From Micromonospora coriariae (GTDB taxonomy: Bacteria; Actinomycetota; Actinomycetes; Mycobacteriales; Micromonosporaceae): a stretch of DNA of 64,000 nucleotides. A program made the position numbers and the translations under genes. The notes beneath the pieces were generated by a model that was not told the origin of the DNA, did not search any database, and saw nothing but the letters and a program-made list of their open reading frames with translations. Shown piece by piece: positions 45,266-53,912 of this stretch. Location of the stretch: contig NZ_LT607412.1 in the NCBI RefSeq assembly GCF_900091455.1, positions 4,402,001 to 4,466,000 of the forward strand. Reading direction: 5' to 3'. The number at the start of each line of letters is the position of its first letter. Position 1 is the first letter of the stretch.

Positions 45266-48200
45266 TCAGCAGGCGACCGCCGGCCCGGTCGGGGCGATCG
45301 GCCGGCCGGCCAGCGCGAGCAGCCCGGGGGCGTCGTTGCGCAACGCGAAGGTGCGCACCTCGGCGCGCGGCACCCGGGCGCCCGCCGGGTCGCCCGCGCG
45401 GGTCAGCTCCGCCGCCGCGAACGCCAGCGCCAGCACCCGGTCGCTGACATCCGGAATCCGGCCGTAGACCTCGGCGGCGGCCAGGTGCAGCTCGGCCGAG
45501 CGCCGGTGGTCGCCGTCCGCCGCGGCCAGGGCCGCCGTCACGGTCCGCAGCGCCGCCTCCGACCAGGGCGTCCGGTGACCCACCCGGTCCAGCATCGCCC
45601 GGACCCGCACCGCGGCGTCCCGGCCGGCCAGTGCGCCGGCGTACGCGGCGGCGGCGATCCACTCCCCGCTGGCCAGCGCCGGCACCGCCGACCAGGACCT
45701 GCCCAGCTCGTCGATCAGCGCCGCCGCCTCGGCGTCGCGGCCCTGCAGCGCCCGGCACAGCGCGGCCATGCTCAACATCGTCCAGTGCAGCCGGTGGAAC
45801 CCGCTGCGCCGTGCGGTGTCCAACGCGTCGGCCACGTCGTCCGGGTCGTCGTCGTCGCGCAGCACCAGCAGGCAGCAGCGCAGCCCCCGCACCTGCATGT
45901 CCCAGCTGCCGGTCGGGGTGTCCACGAACGCCTCCGCCGCGGTGAGCAGCCGGCCGAAGTCGCCGTCGAACCAGGCGCGCATCGCCTCCGCCGAGTAGCT
46001 GGTGGTCAACGTCTGGCCGCTGGCGGTGCGGGCCGGCGCGGCCGAGAGCAGGGCGTCGGAACGCAGCCAGTCGCCCTCCTCCCGGATCGCCCACGCGAGG
46101 TTCTGGGTGGCCCGGGGTAGCGCGAGCAGCTGACCGGCGCGGCTGAACTCGACGATCGCGTGCAGCTCGTCCAGGCCGACCCGGTCGCCGGACTGGTACC
46201 GGGCGGTGGCCGCGGTGATCCGGGCATTGGTGCGGGTCTCGGTCAGGCCCAGCCGCTCGGCGATCTCCGCGGCGGTGTCCGCCGCCGTCACAGCCGGATC
46301 CCGCTCGTAGTTGAGCATGTGCAACCGGCCCAGCTCGGCGTACGCGTCCGCCTTCTGGGCAGTGTCCGGCAGCGGCTCGAACAGCTGCACCGCGCGGTCC
46401 AGGCAGGCCAGCGCGTCGCCGCGGTCGGCGCGCAGCCAGGCGGCCTGGCCGAGCAGGGTCCACGCCCGGGCCGCGCAGGCGTCGTCGCCGTGCGCCAGCA
46501 GCCGGTCGGCGAGGGTGTGCACCTGTTCCGGGCCACCACCGGAGAGGAACGCGTTGCCGTCCCGGTAGAACGAGATCTCGGTGCTCAGCAGCTCCAGCTG
46601 GAGCCGGCCCACCGGGTCGCTGTCGTCGGCCAGTCCGAGCGCCCGGCCCGCGTGGCTGGCTGCCGCGTCCAGCCCGTGCAGCGCGTACGCCCGGCGGGCC
46701 GCGCGGTGCAGCGCCTGCCGCGCCGGCCCGGCGTACCGCCGCACCTCCATGCCGAGCGAACGGGCGATCTCGTGGGCCGCCCAGCGGTGGTGGGCGAGCA
46801 CCTCGGCCAGATCCGTGTCGCGGCTGTGGGACAGCGCGTCGAGCCAGTCCGCGGCCCGCTCGTGCCGGGCCACCCGTTCGGTGCGGGGCAGCCGCTGGTA
46901 GCAGACGTCGCGCACAAGCACGTGCCGGAACCGGAACTCCGCCTGCCCGGCCATCGTCGACGCCGCCTGCTCGTGCACGAAGTCGCGCTGCTCCAGCCGG
47001 CGCAGCGAACGCTCGACCGACTCGACCTGCTGCCCCAGCGCGGCGGCCACCGCACCGGGCCAGAACTGCACCCCGACCACCGAGGCGGCCAGCAGCACCG
47101 CGCGGTCCTTGGCGTCCAGCAGGTCCACCCGGTTGGCGATCACCGCGTGCACGCTCTCCGGCATGGTCAGCTCGAGCTGCTTGTCCAGCGACCATCCCCG
47201 CCCGGACTGGCGCAGCGCGCCCTGCTCGATCAGCATCCGGACGTACTCGTGGGCGTAGAGCGGGTTGCCGCCGGCCACCTCGATCAGCGGACTCAACATG
47301 TCGGCCGAGAACGCCGCCTGGCCGAACAGGTGCGCGTACAGCGCGGCGATCCCGGTGTCGCGCAGCGGCGGCAGGGTGATCGTCACCGAGCCGGTGATGG
47401 TGCCGGCCCAGCTCGGGTCCCGGTCGACCAGCTCCGGGCGGGCGGTGCAGAGCAGCAGCAGCGGCACCTCACGGGCCGCCGCGCCGAGCAGCTCCACGAA
47501 GCGCAGCATCGCGTCGTCCGCCCAGTGCAGGTCCTCGAAGACCAGCACGGTGGGGCGGCGGGCGGCCAGCGCCAGCAGGAAACGCCGCCACGCCGACTCC
47601 GCCTCCTCGGCCGGCAGCGGCGTGCCGGGCAACCCGACCAGCGGGCGCAGCGCGTCCACCACCCGGTCGCGTTCGCCCGGGCCGATCAGCTCGCCGACCG
47701 CGGCGGCCAACCGCTGCGCCGCGCTGCCGGCCGGGTCGGTGTCCAGGATGCCCGCCTCAGACTTGACGATGTCGGCGAGCGCGGCGAACGTGACGTTCTC
47801 CCCGAACGGCGGGCAGCGCCCGGTGCGCCAGGTCAGCGGCTCGTCCACCAGCCGACCCGTGTGCCGGTACAGCTCCCGCAGCAGCCGGCTCTTGCCGATG
47901 CCGGCCCGACCGAAGATCGTCACCACCTGCGGCAGCCGGTCGCGCAGCGACCGGTGCAGCGCGTTGACAAGCATGCCCAGCTCGTGTTCCCGGTCGACAA
48001 GCGGTGTGGTGTCCGGCTCCCGGTCGGTGGGCTGGCGGCGCAGCGGCGACAGGGCGAGCCACACCTCGGTCGGCGATGACCGGCCGCGCAGCGTGACCGG
48101 GGCCTGCTCCTCGTAGCGGATCGCGTCCTTGGTCAGCGCGTGTGTGGTGCCGCAGACCAGCACCCCGCCCGGGGGCGCGACCGACTGCATCCGGGAGGCG

Positions 48201-48790
48201 GTGTTCACCACGTCGCCAGCCACGATCGCCTGCCCGCCGTCGCGGGCGGCGGCCACGTCGACCAGCGCCTCACCGGTGGCCACACCGACCCGGAACCGCA
48301 GCTCGGTGCTGCCGGTCGGAGCGAACCGGGTGAGCACCCGTTGCAGTTCCAATCCGGCCCGTACGCAACGCAACGCGTCGGTCTCGGTGGCGATCGGGGC
48401 GCCGAAGAGCGCCATCACCGCGTCACCGATGTACTTCTCCACCACGCCGCCGTACTGGCCCACCACGCGGCGGGCCGCCGAGAAGAAGCCCGTCTGCATC
48501 CCGCGGACCTGCTCCGGGTCGGCCCGCTCCACGTACGGGGTGAAATCGATCAGATCGACGAACAGCACGCTCACCCGGCGGCGGTCCTCCTGCGGGGTGA
48601 GCGCCGCCGGGCGGTCCGCGCCCGGCCGGGGCGACCCGCACGAGGTGCAGAACGTGACGTCCGAGGCGAGTGGACGCAGGCAGTGCGGGCAGACCGCGCC
48701 CAGCTCGGCGCCGCAGCCACCGCAGAAGCGGTCGCCGTCGGCGGCCGTGCGTCCACAGCGCCCACACTGCGCGGCGATGACATCCTCCAC
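45266..48790 (-). CDS. Class III adenylate cyclase-AAA-TPR regulatory protein with two zinc ribbons
   Basis: A 1174-residue multidomain protein. Two N-terminal zinc ribbons: C9/C12 with C23/C26, and C34/C37 with C48/C51. A class III cyclase domain (about 72-250) keeps metal aspartates D79 and D123, adenine-specifying K119 and D193, and transition-state N196 and R200, so ATP to cAMP conversion is plausible. An AAA/STAND-type ATPase follows (Walker A GRAGIGKS 294-301; Walker B LVFEDLHW), then about 600 residues of helical TPR-like repeats. GTG 48790 has no strong ribosome binding site. Related proteins lack the zinc ribbons or have one. A Crp-family gene is 450 bases away. Confidence 0.85.
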   Translation of the reverse strand: MEDVIAAQCGRCGRTAADGDRFCGGCGAELGAVCPHCLRPLASDVTFCTSCGSPRPGADRPAALTPQEDRRRVSVLFVDLIDFTPYVERADPEQVRGMQTGFFSAARRVVGQYGGVVEKYIGDAVMALFGAPIATETDALRCVRAGLELQRVLTRFAPTGSTELRFRVGVATGEALVDVAAARDGGQAIVAGDVVNTASRMQSVAPPGGVLVCGTTHALTKDAIRYEEQAPVTLRGRSSPTEVWLALSPLRRQPTDREPDTTPLVDREHELGMLVNALHRSLRDRLPQVVTIFGRAGIGKSRLLRELYRHTGRLVDEPLTWRTGRCPPFGENVTFAALADIVKSEAGILDTDPAGSAAQRLAAAVGELIGPGERDRVVDALRPLVGLPGTPLPAEEAESAWRRFLLALAARRPTVLVFEDLHWADDAMLRFVELLGAAAREVPLLLLCTARPELVDRDPSWAGTITGSVTITLPPLRDTGIAALYAHLFGQAAFSADMLSPLIEVAGGNPLYAHEYVRMLIEQGALRQSGRGWSLDKQLELTMPESVHAVIANRVDLLDAKDRAVLLAASVVGVQFWPGAVAAALGQQVESVERSLRRLEQRDFVHEQAASTMAGQAEFRFRHVLVRDVCYQRLPRTERVARHERAADWLDALSHSRDTDLAEVLAHHRWAAHEIARSLGMEVRRYAGPARQALHRAARRAYALHGLDAAASHAGRALGLADDSDPVGRLQLELLSTEISFYRDGNAFLSGGGPEQVHTLADRLLAHGDDACAARAWTLLGQAAWLRADRGDALACLDRAVQLFEPLPDTAQKADAYAELGRLHMLNYERDPAVTAADTAAEIAERLGLTETRTNARITAATARYQSGDRVGLDELHAIVEFSRAGQLLALPRATQNLAWAIREEGDWLRSDALLSAAPARTASGQTLTTSYSAEAMRAWFDGDFGRLLTAAEAFVDTPTGSWDMQVRGLRCCLLVLRDDDDPDDVADALDTARRSGFHRLHWTMLSMAALCRALQGRDAEAAALIDELGRSWSAVPALASGEWIAAAAYAGALAGRDAAVRVRAMLDRVGHRTPWSEAALRTVTAALAAADGDHRRSAELHLAAAEVYGRIPDVSDRVLALAFAAAELTRAGDPAGARVPRAEVRTFALRNDAPGLLALAGRPIAPTGPAVAC

Positions 48791-48951
48791 TGGCGAACCG
48801 GACGCCCCCCACGGCGTCGCGTCAGAGGAAGTATCACCGCCGGCATCGCTGTCGGGTACCGGCCTGTTGGCTTGTGGACAGTCCGCGGGCGGCGCGACGG
48901 ACTAGATTCAGGCGGCTACATGTCGATCAGCGACCAGAGGGGGACAGGTCA

Positions 48952-49149
48952 ATGGTGTACGTCAAGCTGGAGAGCGACTGGACCGACGGCAACGGGGTCA
49001 GCCACTCCGCGGGTGACTCGGTGGACGTCGACGCCGCCACCCTCGCCACCCTCCAGGCCGAGGGCATCGTCGTCGAGCAGTCCCACGGCCCGGACGGTGA
49101 CGGCAAGGGTCCGGACAAGTGGGCCGGGCCGGGCAGCTCCGGGGTCTGA
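48952..49149 (+). CDS. Small acidic protein
   Basis: A 65-residue protein starting MVYVKLESDWTDGNGVSH with a beta-rich N-terminal half and a Gly/Asp/Lys tail (HGPDGDGKGPDKWAGPG). No signal peptide or known domain. The ATG at 48952 has AGAGGGGG about ten bases upstream, and TAGATT at 48903-48908 is a good -10 candidate. It lies between two minus-strand genes and ends before a shared terminator. Confidence 0.6.
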   Translation: MVYVKLESDWTDGNGVSHSAGDSVDVDAATLATLQAEGIVVEQSHGPDGDGKGPDKWAGPGSSGV

Positions 49150-49169
49150 CTCAGCGCCGGTGACGCGAC

Positions 49170-49207
49170 GACGCGGCCGGGCCGCCCTCGGGTGACCCGG
49201 CCGCGTC
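49170..49207. terminator. Two-way terminator
   Basis: A perfect 12-bp stem (GACGCGGCCGGG with CCCGGCCGCGTC) around a 14-base loop, between the small acidic gene (plus) and the Crp-family gene (minus). Confidence 0.7.
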
Positions 49208-49237
49208 GCGTCCACTCTGGTGGTTGTGCCCGCGGGG

Positions 49238-49930
49238 TCAGCGGTCGTTCATGCCGGCGCGCCGGCGCAGCGCGGCGACGTCGGTCACCACGATCCGTCG
49301 CCCCTCGGTACGCAGCCAGCCTCGACTGGCGAACGAGCCGATCGCCTGGTTGACGCTCTGCCGGGAGCCGCCGGCCATCTCGGCCAGTTGGCTCTGGTTG
49401 AGCTCGATCGTGATCATCGGGGCCTGGCTCTCGCCGGCGAGCCGGACCAGCGTCTTGGCCACCCGGCCGGGCAGGTCGAGGAAGACGTGGTCGGCGTTCT
49501 GCTCGGTGAGCCGGCGGATGAGCCCGCCCAGCGAGCGCATCACCGCGTCCAGGATGCGCGGGTTGGAGTGCACCAGCTCCATGAACGCCCCCCGGGAGAG
49601 CGCGAGTGCCGCGCAGTCCTCGATGGCCTCGGCGGAGGCCGAGCGGGTGGAGGCGTCGAGCAGGGAGACCTCGCCGAGCACGTCCGGCGGGCGGATCACC
49701 GACAGCACGGCCCGCTCGCCGGTGGGTGCGGTGCGAAAGACGGCCACCGCGCCGCGGCGCAGCACGATCAGCGACTCGCCCGGGTCGTTCTCCACGAAGA
49801 GCAACTGACCCTTGCGGTAGGTGCGCGGGACGGCGGCGGCGATGACACGCTGCCGCACCTCGGGCTCCAACCCGGCGAACATCTCGACACCCGTGAGCGC
49901 ATCACCCGGCTCCGGCAGGCGAACCTCCAC
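49238..49930 (-). CDS. Crp/Fnr-family transcriptional regulator
   Basis: A 230-residue regulator: an N-terminal cyclic-nucleotide-binding beta-barrel with GEVSLLDASTRSASAEA (about 90-106), which keeps the Glu, Arg and Ser of the phosphate-binding cassette, then the dimer helix and a winged helix (QLAEMAGGSRQSVNQAIGSF, about 185-204). cAMP binding is plausible. It has no cysteines placed as in Fnr. The GTG at 49930 follows GGGGAGGGG. It is near a predicted adenylate cyclase on the same strand. It resembles, but is not clearly orthologous to, mycobacterial CRP/GlxR. Confidence 0.85.
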   Translation of the reverse strand: MEVRLPEPGDALTGVEMFAGLEPEVRQRVIAAAVPRTYRKGQLLFVENDPGESLIVLRRGAVAVFRTAPTGERAVLSVIRPPDVLGEVSLLDASTRSASAEAIEDCAALALSRGAFMELVHSNPRILDAVMRSLGGLIRRLTEQNADHVFLDLPGRVAKTLVRLAGESQAPMITIELNQSQLAEMAGGSRQSVNQAIGSFASRGWLRTEGRRIVVTDVAALRRRAGMNDR

Positions 49931-50224
49931 GGCCCAACCCCTCCCCGGTCAAGGACCACAACTCGCTCACCGGCGAACCTGATGGCCCCGACAAGGTGAA
50001 CTGACACCGGTTCGGCGTCCGGTAGCGGTACACATCAGATCATGACGGTCCGGTCGCTTGCTGTACACCCCTCGAAGCACTTCCGTGACCGTCGCGAGCT
50101 GCGGCGCACCGCTTGTCGAGGCGCCGTTCCGGGCCGGTGCCGCTGGTCACCGGCGGCCGGGGGGACGCCGTCCGCGGCCCCCCCGCCGCCCACCGCCGGC
50201 CGGCGGTGGGCGAGGATGGCCGGA

Positions 50225-50722
50225 ATGGTCTACCGCTACTTCTACGACTGCGAGTTCATCGAGGACGGCCGGATCGTCGACCTCGTCTCGATCGGTGTCG
50301 TCGACGAGTACGGCCGCGAGTTCTACGCGGTCTCCACCGAGTTCGACGACTCCCGCGCCGTGCCCTGGGTCAGGCGCAACGTGCTGGACAAGCTGCCCTC
50401 GCCGGCGGACCGGGCCTGGCGCTCGCGGGAGCGCATCCGCGACGATCTGCACGACTTCCTGCTCGAGCCGGTCCGGGATCGGCCGGGGGAGCAGTTGGAG
50501 TTGTGGGCCTGGTACGCGGCGTACGACCACGTGGTGCTCGCGCAGCTCTGGGGGGCGATGCCGGCGCTGCCCCGGGAGATCCCCCGGTTCACCAAGGAGT
50601 TGCGGCAGCTGTGGGACGACCGGGGCCGGCCGACCCTGCCGGACGCGGACGCCGCCCGGCACGACGCTCTGGTCGACGCCCGGCACAACCTGGCCCGCTG
50701 GCGTGCGATGACGGCCCGCTGA
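50225..50722 (+). CDS. RNase AS, 3'-5' exoribonuclease
   Basis: A 165-residue DEDDh exonuclease of the type described for M. tuberculosis Rv2179c, which prefers poly(A). It has YFYDCEFIEDG (D and E of the first motif), IELWAW/YAAYDHV (Asp of the second), FTKELRQLWDD, and HDALVDARHN (His and Asp of the third). The ATG at 50225 has GAGGA about eight bases upstream. In M. tuberculosis it lies beside aroG; here aroG is about 11 kb away, which shows partial conservation of the block. Confidence 0.9.
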   Translation: MVYRYFYDCEFIEDGRIVDLVSIGVVDEYGREFYAVSTEFDDSRAVPWVRRNVLDKLPSPADRAWRSRERIRDDLHDFLLEPVRDRPGEQLELWAWYAAYDHVVLAQLWGAMPALPREIPRFTKELRQLWDDRGRPTLPDADAARHDALVDARHNLARWRAMTAR

Positions 50723-50812
50723 GCGGCGGTCGCCGGTGCGGTCGCGGGCACGGAGGTTTGACCGGTTCTGTCCCGGGCACCGGTTCGGCGAGTCGAGCCG
50801 AGGGAGAGTGCC

Positions 50813-51316
50813 ATGAGCAACGAGCCGACCAGCGCGGCCGAAGCCCGTGCGCGGGTCACCGAGCTGGTTCGGGCCGCGCGGATCTGCATGCTCACCACGA
50901 TCGCCCTGGACGGGCGGCAGGTGAGCCGGCCGATGGCGCTTCAGGAGGCCGAGTTCGACGGCGACCTGTGGTTCTTCGCCGACGTCGACTCGGCCAAGGT
51001 CCGCCAGATCCGGGTGAACCCGGAGGTCAACGTCGCCTTCTCCGACCAGCGGCACAACGCCTGGGTGTCGGTCTCCGGCACCGCCAACGAGGGGTTCGAT
51101 CGGGCCCGCGCCGAGCGGCTGTGGAACCCGCTGCTCACTGTCTGGTTCCCGGACGGCCTGGACACCCCCGGCCTCACGCTGATCAAGGTGCACGCCAGCT
51201 CCGCCGAGTACTGGGACTCGCCCAGCAGCACAATGGTCAACCTGCTCGGCTTCGCCAGGGCCGCGGTGACCGGCCACCCGCCGGAGGCCGGCGAGAACCA
51301 CTCGGTGACCTACTGA
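50813..51316 (+). CDS. PNPOx-like split-barrel flavoprotein (general stress protein 26 type)
   Basis: A 167-residue protein of the pyridoxamine 5'-phosphate oxidase-like split-barrel fold (LVRAARICMLTTIALDGRQVSRPM; FFADVDSAKVRQI). Members bind FMN, F420 or haem; here the cofactor is not settled by sequence. The LWNPLLTVWFPDGLDTPGL segment is typical of the general stress protein 26 group. GAGGGAGAG is just before the ATG. No operon partner is evident. Confidence 0.82.
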   Translation: MSNEPTSAAEARARVTELVRAARICMLTTIALDGRQVSRPMALQEAEFDGDLWFFADVDSAKVRQIRVNPEVNVAFSDQRHNAWVSVSGTANEGFDRARAERLWNPLLTVWFPDGLDTPGLTLIKVHASSAEYWDSPSSTMVNLLGFARAAVTGHPPEAGENHSVTY

Positions 51317-51491
51317 CCGCCCGGCCCGGTGGGAGGTCGCCCCTGGGGCGCGCTGTCGGTGTTCGGGCAGGCCGACTACAGTGCGCAGTGACGGCCCGCC
51401 CCGGGCCGGCAACGGCGCCGATGGTCTGATCTGACACATATCCTGGGGCTTAATCGGGCTTTACCTGATGCTCCAGGAGGATGAGCGGATC

Positions 51492-52520
51492 ATGCGTATC
51501 GGCGTGCTCACCGGCGGCGGCGACTGCCCGGGTCTCAACGCGGTCATCCGGGCGGTGGTCCGCAAGGGCGTCGCCACTTACGGTCACGAGTTCGTGGGCT
51601 TCCGGGACGGCTGGAAGGGCCCGCTGGAGGGCCTGTCCCGGCCCCTGGACATCGCTGACGTCCGTGGCATCCTGCCCCGCGGCGGCACCATCCTCGGCTC
51701 GTCCCGGACCAACCCGTTCAAGATCGAGAACGGCGTCGAGCGGATCAAGGACAATCTCGCCGCGCAGGGCGTGGACGCGTTGATCGCGATCGGCGGCGAG
51801 GACACCCTCGGCGTGGCCACCAAGCTCTTCGAGCTCGGTGTGCACGTGGTCGGCGTGCCGAAGACCATCGACAACGACCTGGGCGCCACCGACTACACGT
51901 TCGGCTTCGACACCGCGGTCAACATCGCGATGGAGGCCATCGACCGGCTGCACACCACCGCGGAGAGCCACCACCGCACCCTGGTCGTCGAGGTGATGGG
52001 CCGGCACGCCGGCTGGATCGCCCTGCACGCCGGCCTGGCCGGTGGCGCCAACGTGATCCTGCTGCCCGAGCGGCAGTTCGACGTCGAGCAGGTGGCCGGC
52101 TACGTCGAGAAGCGCTTCCAGCACCAGTACGCCCCGATCGTCGTGGTCGCCGAGGGCGCCCAGCCGCTGGACGGCCAGATGGTGCTGGCCAACCAGGAGC
52201 TGGACTCGTTCGGCCACGTCCGCCTCGGCGGCATCGGCCAGTGGCTCGCCGAGCAGCTGGAGGCCAAGACCGGCAAGGAGGCCCGCACCGTGGTGCTGGG
52301 CCACATCCAGCGCGGCGGCACCCCGACCGCCTTCGACCGGGTGCTCGCCACCCGCCTGGGCCTGCAGGCCATCGACGCGGTGCACGAGGGCGACTGGGGC
52401 AAGATGGTCGCGATGCAGAGCACCGACATCGTCCGGGTGCCCCTCGCGGAGGCCACCCGCGAGCTGAAGACAGTGCCGCTGGAGCGGTACGCCGAGGCCG
52501 AGGTCTTCTTCGGCAGCTGA
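51492..52520 (+). CDS. 6-phosphofructokinase with pyrophosphate-type active site
   Basis: Phosphorylates fructose-6-phosphate. The 342-residue product has GVLTGGGDCPGLNA (4-17), the phosphoryl-donor site GGEDTLG (101-107), PKTIDNDL (123-130, catalytic D127) and MGRHAGWIA. In E. coli numbering, which this protein matches directly, residues 104 and 124 are Asp and Lys. These are the residues of pyrophosphate-dependent enzymes, while ATP-dependent ones have Gly at both. The enzyme is therefore probably PPi-dependent and reversible, as in Amycolatopsis methanolica. AGGAGG is eleven bases before the ATG. A strong terminator follows. Confidence 0.93.
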   Translation: MRIGVLTGGGDCPGLNAVIRAVVRKGVATYGHEFVGFRDGWKGPLEGLSRPLDIADVRGILPRGGTILGSSRTNPFKIENGVERIKDNLAAQGVDALIAIGGEDTLGVATKLFELGVHVVGVPKTIDNDLGATDYTFGFDTAVNIAMEAIDRLHTTAESHHRTLVVEVMGRHAGWIALHAGLAGGANVILLPERQFDVEQVAGYVEKRFQHQYAPIVVVAEGAQPLDGQMVLANQELDSFGHVRLGGIGQWLAEQLEAKTGKEARTVVLGHIQRGGTPTAFDRVLATRLGLQAIDAVHEGDWGKMVAMQSTDIVRVPLAEATRELKTVPLERYAEAEVFFGS

Positions 52521-52524
52521 CAAG

Positions 52525-52560
52525 GGCGCGGCGCGGCGCCGTGCGGCGCCGCGCCGCGCC
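52525..52560 (+). terminator. Strong terminator after phosphofructokinase gene
   Basis: A perfect 16-bp GC-only stem around a 4-base GTGC loop, starting five bases past the stop codon. Confidence 0.8.
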
Positions 52561-52571
52561 ACCCGCCCCGT

Positions 52572-52629
52572 CGATCTAGGGCATGTTGCTGTTCGAGGAG
52601 ATCAACTCACCACGATCCGCCCTAGATCG
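52572..52629. repeat. Intergenic element bounded by a perfect 11-bp inverted repeat
   Basis: CGATCTAGGGC (52572-52582) faces its complement GCCCTAGATCG (52619-52629), with 36 bases between that include GAGATCAACTCACCACGATC. It contains CTAG, which is rare in high-GC genomes, at both ends. It lies just before the proC start and after the phosphofructokinase terminator. Confidence 0.6.
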
Positions 52630-52655
52630 GCGGGGGGCAGGGAGGGTACGTCGAG

Positions 52656-53474
52656 ATGTCGGCCGGGGTGCACACCGTTGCCGTGATTGGGGCGGGGAAG
52701 ATTGGGGAGCTGATGCTCTCCGGGTTGCTGCGCTCGGGATGGCCGGTGGAGCGGTTGCTGGCCACCGCCCGCCGGCCGGCCCGCGCCGAGGAGTTGACCG
52801 CCCGCTACGGCGTACGGGTTGTCGACAACCTGACCGCGGTGGACGAGGCGGCGGTGCTCGCGGTCTCCGTCAAGCCGCAGGACGCCGCCACGTTGCTGGA
52901 CGAGATCGGTCCCAAGGTGCCGGCCGACAAGCTCGTCATCTCGCTCTGCGCCGGTCTGCCCACCAGCTTCTTCAACCGCCGGCTGCCCGAGGGCACCCCG
53001 GTGGTCCGGGTGATGACCAACACCCCGGCGCTGGTCGACGAGGCGATGACGGCGATCTCGGCGGGCGCGCACGCCACCGGGGCGCACCTGGCGCTGGCGG
53101 AGGAGATGTTCAAGCCCCTCGGCCAGACGATCCGGGTGCCCGAGTCGCAGCAGGACGCGGTCACCGCGCTCTCCGGCTCCGGTCCGGCCTACTTCTACCT
53201 GCTGGTCGAGGCCATGATCGACGCCGGGATCCTGCTCGGGTTGCCCCGGCAGGTGGCGCACGAGCTGATCGTGCAGACCGCGATCGGCTCCGCCGTGATG
53301 CTGCGCGACTCCGGCGAGCACCCGGTCAAGCTGCGCGAGGCGGTCACCTCGCCGGCCGGCACCACCATCTCCGCCATCCGTGAGCTGGAGAAGCACGGCG
53401 TCCGGGCGGCACTGCTCGCCGCGCTGGAGGCGGCCCGGGACCGCGCCCGCGAAATAGCTGCCCAGGCCGACTGA
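52656..53474 (+). CDS. proC: Pyrroline-5-carboxylate reductase
   Basis: Reduces pyrroline-5-carboxylate to proline with NAD(P)H. The 272-residue product has the Rossmann start VAVIGAGKIGELML (about 8-21), SVKPQD, VRVMTNTPALV, and the ProC signature ALSGSGPAYFYLLVEAM (about 170-186) followed by TSPAGTTISAI. The ATG at 52656 has GGAGGG about ten bases upstream. Other proline genes are not adjacent. Confidence 0.93.
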   Translation: MSAGVHTVAVIGAGKIGELMLSGLLRSGWPVERLLATARRPARAEELTARYGVRVVDNLTAVDEAAVLAVSVKPQDAATLLDEIGPKVPADKLVISLCAGLPTSFFNRRLPEGTPVVRVMTNTPALVDEAMTAISAGAHATGAHLALAEEMFKPLGQTIRVPESQQDAVTALSGSGPAYFYLLVEAMIDAGILLGLPRQVAHELIVQTAIGSAVMLRDSGEHPVKLREAVTSPAGTTISAIRELEKHGVRAALLAALEAARDRAREIAAQAD

Positions 53475-53519
53475 CGCCGCAGGGTCAGGCCGCCCGGGTG
53501 CGTACCGCATACTGGCCCG

Positions 53520-53870
53520 GTGTTCACACTCGCCCAGGCCCGGCACCTGGTGGCCACCCTGCAGCCGCGCGTCAACGAGTTGATCCGGCTCCGGGCCGAC
53601 CTGGCCGAGCTGCGCGTCGACCTGGCCGACCACGGCGTGAGCGCGCTCGGCGGGCTGGCCGAGGTGAAGGGGCTGGAGGCCCGGCTGCACTCCGTCGTCG
53701 ATGAGCTGCACCAGCACGACATCCAGGTCAAGGGCATCGCCCCGGTGCTGCTCGACTTCCCCGGTGAGCGCGCCGGCCGCGCCGTGCTCTGGTGCTGGCT
53801 GGAGGGGGACTCGGACGTTCGCTGGTACCACCGGGCAGAGTGCGGCTTCGCCGGCCGTCGCCCGGTCTGA
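53520..53870 (+). CDS. DUF2203-family protein
   Basis: A 116-residue protein with an N-terminal helical pair (FTLAQARHLVATLQPRVNELI) and the DUF2203 end pattern VLLDFPGERAGRAVLWCWLEGDSDVRWYHRAE, which in this family normally ends in a WHE-like motif. Function unknown. The GTG at 53520 lies 46 bases after proC and it may share the transcript. It converges on the sortase gene. Confidence 0.75.
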   Translation: MFTLAQARHLVATLQPRVNELIRLRADLAELRVDLADHGVSALGGLAEVKGLEARLHSVVDELHQHDIQVKGIAPVLLDFPGERAGRAVLWCWLEGDSDVRWYHRAECGFAGRRPV

Positions 53871-53912
53871 CCCCGCGCCGACGCTTCCGCCACCGCCCGC
53901 GACGCCGCAGGA

